Assembly: GCA_964553045.1 (NCBI GenBank)
Contig: CAZKJG010000014.1
Coordinates: 1 to 64,000 of the forward strand
DNA: 64,000 nucleotides
DNA from: JAWLEP01 sp964553045
GTDB taxonomy: Bacteria > Fermentibacterota > Fermentibacteria > Fermentibacterales > JCC-6
Direction of reading: 5' to 3'
Shown: positions 61,054 to 64,000 of the stretch, piece after piece
Position numbering within the stretch: position 1 is the first letter of the stretch
Layout of the letters: every line of letters begins with the position of its first letter
The notes under the pieces: generated by a model
What the model was told of the DNA's origin: nothing
What the model saw: only the letters and a program-made list of their open reading frames with translations
The model's database searches: none
Program-made: the position numbers and the translations under genes

Positions 61054-62117
61054 GAATTCTGGAGGTCTACAAGGGTATCTACCCCCGGACCAAGGGGGGG
61101 ATAGAGCGTTACGTTCACGACCTGGGCGGCCACCTGTCCGGCCGGGGGCACGTCGTGGAGGTGCTGGTGCCATCCGGCCGGCCGCGTGGACGGAGCTGCG
61201 AGCTGCAGGGAATGGAGGTCCGGACGGTTCCGGGCCTGATCACTCTGCTCTCCAACCCCATAACGCCGGGGCTGGGACTTGCTCTCCGTCGCAGCCGGGC
61301 GGATATCCTCCACTTCCACCTCCCACTTCCCACTGCCGTGCTCTCGTGGAGCGTCTGGGGTGACGGCAGGCCGTACGTGGTCACCTACCACAGCGACATA
61401 GTCCGGCAGAGTGTCCTCCTGCCGGTCTACGGCCCGCTTCTCTCCCGCTTCCTCCGTCGCGCGGGCTTCGTGCTGGCAACCTCACCCGTCTACGCCCGAA
61501 GCTCGCCCTTTCTGGCGGGGCTGCCCAACGTGCGAGTGGTTCCCATAGGCGTTGACACCGAGAGGTTCACGCCGGGCCCGGGCGAGGAGGGCGACTACTT
61601 CCTCTTCGTGGGCAGGTTCAGGAAGTACAAGGGTATCGACGTTCTGCTGGACGCCTGGTCCCGTCTGGAGGGCCCCGGGCTGGTCATGGTCGGGGACGGA
61701 CCGCTGGGCCCGCATGCCCGGTGCCGGGCAGAGCAGGAGGGACTGCGCGTGGATTTCCCCGGAACCGTCGACGACAGCAGGCTCATCCGCCTCTACCGGG
61801 GCGCCCGGGCCCTGGTGCTCCCCTCGACGCACAGGAGCGAGGCGTACGGCATGGTTCAGCTGGAGGCCATGGCCTGCGGCACCCCCGTGATAAGCACATC
61901 GCTGGATACCGGGGTCAGGTGGGTCAACCGCGCCGGGGTCACCGGGCTCACGGTACCTCCCGGCGACGCCGCGGCCCTGGCCTCGGCGGTCGGGAGGATG
62001 ATGGACGACGGCCTGCGCGACAGGCTCTCCAGGGGAGCCCTGGACAGGGCAGGCGGCGAGCTGGAGGCGTCCAGGGCCTTCGCCATGGTGGAGCGCGCCA
62101 TGGAGGAGTCGCTGTGA
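61050..62117 (+). CDS. Family 4 glycosyltransferase, TTG start
   Basis: A 355-residue GT-B enzyme: RILEVYKGIYPRTKGGIERYV, DILHFHLPLP, YVVTYHSDIVRQ, FVGRFRKYKGIDVLLDAW, and VLPSTHRSEAYGMVQLEAMACGTPVI. The TTG at 61050 overlaps the TGA of the previous gene and has GGAGAGG 7 bases upstream. It belongs to the same block as the sugar nucleotidyltransferase. Confidence 0.9.
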   Translation: MRILEVYKGIYPRTKGGIERYVHDLGGHLSGRGHVVEVLVPSGRPRGRSCELQGMEVRTVPGLITLLSNPITPGLGLALRRSRADILHFHLPLPTAVLSWSVWGDGRPYVVTYHSDIVRQSVLLPVYGPLLSRFLRRAGFVLATSPVYARSSPFLAGLPNVRVVPIGVDTERFTPGPGEEGDYFLFVGRFRKYKGIDVLLDAWSRLEGPGLVMVGDGPLGPHARCRAEQEGLRVDFPGTVDDSRLIRLYRGARALVLPSTHRSEAYGMVQLEAMACGTPVISTSLDTGVRWVNRAGVTGLTVPPGDAAALASAVGRMMDDGLRDRLSRGALDRAGGELEASRAFAMVERAMEESL

Positions 62118-62662
62118 TCCGGACGGAGGCGAGGTCCGCAGCGGGAACGGAAGCGGCCCTTCTGGCGCTGCTGGCCGTTGCCCTGGGAACGCTGGAGGGG
62201 CTTGTGCCCAGGCCGGTCCCGTTCCTCAAGCTGGGCCTTGCCAACGCGGCCGTGGTCATCGCCCTCGTACGGCTGGGGGTATTCAAAGCGGCGCTGGTCA
62301 CCGGGGTCAGGGTGGCGGGGGTGGGCATGGCCACCGGCGTGCTGGCCACTCCTTCATTCGCCCTGTCGGCCTCCGGGGCGCTGGCCGCACTGGCGGCCAT
62401 GGGTCTTCTGTCCCGGCTGCGGCCGGCGGCCCTTTCGGTGGTGGGCCTGTCCCTGGCCGGCGGGGAGGCCAGCATGCTGGGTCAACTCGGCGCCGCGGCC
62501 GTCCTGCTGCCGGAGCTGCCACTGGACCGCCTGGCGGGGCCTGCCCTGGCCTGGGGATGCCTTTCGGGGGCCGCCGTGGGCGCCGGAGCGAACTGGCTTC
62601 TGCGCAGGGGCAGGCTGGAGTCCGCTCTGGACAGGCTTGCCCGCGGGGCACCCGAGGGCTAA
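62114..62662 (+). CDS. Gx transporter / heptaprenyl diphosphate synthase component I-like membrane protein
   Basis: A 182-residue membrane protein with about five helices. The opening TLEGLVPRPVPFLKLGLANAAV fits the family named both heptaprenyl diphosphate synthase component I and Gx transporter, whose real role is unclear. The GTG at 62114 has GGAGG upstream and overlaps the glycosyltransferase stop. Confidence 0.82.
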   Translation: MIRTEARSAAGTEAALLALLAVALGTLEGLVPRPVPFLKLGLANAAVVIALVRLGVFKAALVTGVRVAGVGMATGVLATPSFALSASGALAALAAMGLLSRLRPAALSVVGLSLAGGEASMLGQLGAAAVLLPELPLDRLAGPALAWGCLSGAAVGAGANWLLRRGRLESALDRLARGAPEG

Positions 62663-62688
62663 TATTGCGCTCCTGAGCGGGGAGGGAT

Positions 62689-62961
62689 ATGCTTCACAGC
62701 AAACCGGCGGGATTCTGGGTCTTCATGGCCCTGGCCGGAATGGTGACCGGCACCATAGCGGGAGAGGCGCTGGGCGCCGTGCTTCCGGACAGCGCCGCCA
62801 CGTTACGGACGTTTTTCTCGAGGTCCCTTGACCTCTCCCTGGGACCTGTAAGATTTGATATTGTGGTACTGAGATTCGGGCTGCAGGAGATCGGAATCAA
62901 ACTGAACGTCATGAGCTTCGTCGGCCTGGTTCTTGTAGGCTATCTTTACAGGTGGTTCTGA
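62689..62961 (+). CDS. DUF4321 small membrane protein
   Basis: A 90-residue protein with two membrane helices (about 8-30 and 70-88) and the pattern VLRFGLQEIGIKLNVMSFVGLVLVGYLYRW without further features, as in DUF4321. GGGGAGGG lies right before the ATG. Function unknown. Confidence 0.83.
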   Translation: MLHSKPAGFWVFMALAGMVTGTIAGEALGAVLPDSAATLRTFFSRSLDLSLGPVRFDIVVLRFGLQEIGIKLNVMSFVGLVLVGYLYRWF

Positions 62962-63005
62962 CGGCGGCTAGGTGACGTTGAGCGGTTCGACGGAAAGGGC
63001 GTGCC

Positions 63006-63266
63006 ATGGGTAGGCTGGGCACATGGGAGCTGATAGTAATAGTCCTGGGTCTGCTTCTGCTCTTCGGAGCGAAGAGGATCCCGGAGATAGCCAGGTCCCT
63101 GGGGCAGGCCCTGAATCAGTTCAAGCGCGGCATGAAGGAAGCGTCCCTGGAGGATGACGACGAGGATTCCGAAAGGATTCAGGGCCCATCGGAGGAGGGC
63201 CGGACGGATTCGGCGGAAGAGGAGCGCATCCCGGGGGACGGGAGAGGCGAAGGAGAGGATCGCTAG
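63006..63266 (+). CDS. tatA: Twin-arginine translocase subunit TatA
   Basis: An 86-residue TatA: one N-terminal membrane helix (WELIVIVLGLLLLFGAKRIP) followed by an amphipathic helix (EIARSLGQALNQFKRGM) and an acidic tail. TatA forms the pore-like complex that exports folded proteins. No tatC is in the window. It directly abuts the MglA gene. Confidence 0.92.
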   Translation: MGRLGTWELIVIVLGLLLLFGAKRIPEIARSLGQALNQFKRGMKEASLEDDDEDSERIQGPSEEGRTDSAEEERIPGDGRGEGEDR

Positions 63267-63869
63267 ATGGCCACCGTCAGCTACAGCGCCAGGGAGATCG
63301 ACTGCAAGCTCGTGTACTGCGGTCCGGGTCTTTCCGGGAAGACCACCAATGTCAAGCACATATACAGCAGGGTTTCTTCCGATTCCCGGGGCAAGCTCAT
63401 ATCCCTGGCGGCGGGCAACGAGCGGACGCTGTTCTTCGACTTCCTTCCGGTCGACACCGGCGAGATCAACGGCTTCCGCGTGCGCCTGCACCTCTACAGC
63501 GTTCCCGGGCAGGCCATGTATACCGACAGCCGAAAGCTGATTCTCCAGGGCGTGGACGGCATAGTCTTCGTAGCCGACTCCCAGAGGGACAGAATGGAGG
63601 CCAACATAGCCAGTCTGAGGGACCTCAAGGAGAATCTGACCCTGCAGAAGCGTAAAGGCGTCAGCGTAGTGCTGCAGTGCAACAAGCGGGACCTCCCCGA
63701 CATCCTTCCGGTCGATGAGATTCGGGAGGGCCTGGGCCTGACCCGGGTCCCGTGCATAGCCTCTGTCGCAACGGAGGGAATGGGGGTCTTCGAGACCCTG
63801 CGCAAAGTGAGCAGGATGGTGCTGGCAAGGCTGAACAAGCAGTTCGAAAGCATACAGGGCAGGGCGTGA
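63267..63869 (+). CDS. mglA: MglA-like small GTPase
   Basis: A 200-residue Ras-like GTPase of the MglA group. The P-loop is GPGLSGKTTN (from Gly19), followed by the switch II-like YSVPGQAMY (P instead of the usual acid) and NKRD. MglA controls cell polarity and motility in several bacteria, together with the Roadblock protein MglB; no mglB is seen in the window. AAGGAGAGG precedes the ATG. The next gene overlaps by one base. Confidence 0.92.
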   Translation: MATVSYSAREIDCKLVYCGPGLSGKTTNVKHIYSRVSSDSRGKLISLAAGNERTLFFDFLPVDTGEINGFRVRLHLYSVPGQAMYTDSRKLILQGVDGIVFVADSQRDRMEANIASLRDLKENLTLQKRKGVSVVLQCNKRDLPDILPVDEIREGLGLTRVPCIASVATEGMGVFETLRKVSRMVLARLNKQFESIQGRA

Positions 63870-64000
63870 TGAGTGACGAGGGACTTGTAGACATCCTCCT
63901 GGTCCGCCTGGGGCGGAACGAGGAGAAGGAGCGGGTCAAGAGCCTTCTCATCAAGGAGCTTGGCTTCTCAGAGGAGAAGGCCGCCGAGGCGGTAGCGAAG
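63869..64000 (+). CDS. Start of an unknown protein, cut by window end
   Basis: Only 44 codons are present (MSDEGLVDILLVRLGRNEEK ...). The ATG shares a base with the MglA stop (TGATG), so it is probably translated with it. The visible part is charged and helical, with ELGFSEEKAAEAVAK; no family is recognised. Confidence 0.6.
   Translation, partial: MSDEGLVDILLVRLGRNEEKERVKSLLIKELGFSEEKAAEAVAK

Overview
The window is 64 kb of GC-rich bacterial DNA packed with genes, many overlapping by 4 bases. It is probably a metagenome-assembled scaffold: a run of exactly 100 N lies inside a tandem repeat at 23204-23303. Lipid A/LPS-type genes (MsbA-like exporter, family 9 heptosyltransferase), a small barrel-like protein ending in Phe, TatA and an MglA-type GTPase point to a Gram-negative cell. 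Two secreted proteins carry a C-terminal sorting/FlgD-like domain typical of FCB-group and related candidate phyla. Together with an anaerobe-style 2-oxoacid:acceptor oxidoreductase, a KamA-type radical SAM enzyme and an archaeal-type GatE, this suggests an uncultured anaerobic FCB-like lineage (for example Fermentibacterota- or Eisenbacteria-like). The lineage is an inference; no rRNA is present to settle it.

Layout. 1-9.9 kb: envelope and secreted proteins (SH3-like tail protein, barrel-like protein, prolyl oligopeptidase, DUF4236/TerB-like membrane protein, secreted alpha/beta hydrolase, a broken MFS transporter, bacterioferritin-like protein, lipoprotein). 10.2-16.9 kb: long KamA-family enzyme, FG-GAP propeller protein, and a TPR-PAS-kinase-receiver protein whose ATPase domain looks dead. 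17-22.7 kb: KorAB, peroxiredoxin, HAD phosphatase, YjbQ, DUF4097-like protein and an amidase. 22.7-23.4 kb: secG, a tRNA-Leu with an AAG anticodon, and an array of 82-bp hairpin repeats broken by the assembly gap. 23.4-25.4 kb (minus): ECF sigma factor, zinc anti-sigma factor and an HtrA-like protein lacking catalytic His and Ser. 25.5-31 kb: msbA-like, heptosyltransferase, mutS. 31-35.8 kb: DUF1847, a hybrid kinase, then a PerR/Fur-like regulator, peroxiredoxin and flavoprotein behind a promoter with a PerR-like box.

35.9-47 kb is a surface-glycan cluster of nine overlapping genes (two-domain glycosyltransferases and GT-C-like membrane proteins). It runs straight into a histidine kinase and an NtrC-family sigma-54 activator (47-49.9 kb). 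Just after the activator stop is a GG-N10-GC element in front of a BvgS-like sensor with two periplasmic solute-binding domains. 53.2-54.9 kb (minus): gatE. 55.3-59 kb: hpf, hprK, ptsH and ptsI, a regulatory PTS without any sugar permease in view; ptsI appears to start at CTG. 59-64 kb: sugar nucleotidyltransferase, two more glycosyltransferases, a Gx-transporter-like membrane protein, DUF4321, TatA, MglA and the start of an unknown gene.

Overall the window combines envelope glycan synthesis with several layers of signal transduction and peroxide defence. TTG is a frequent start codon. All domain calls come from reading motifs in the translated sequence; no database search was run.
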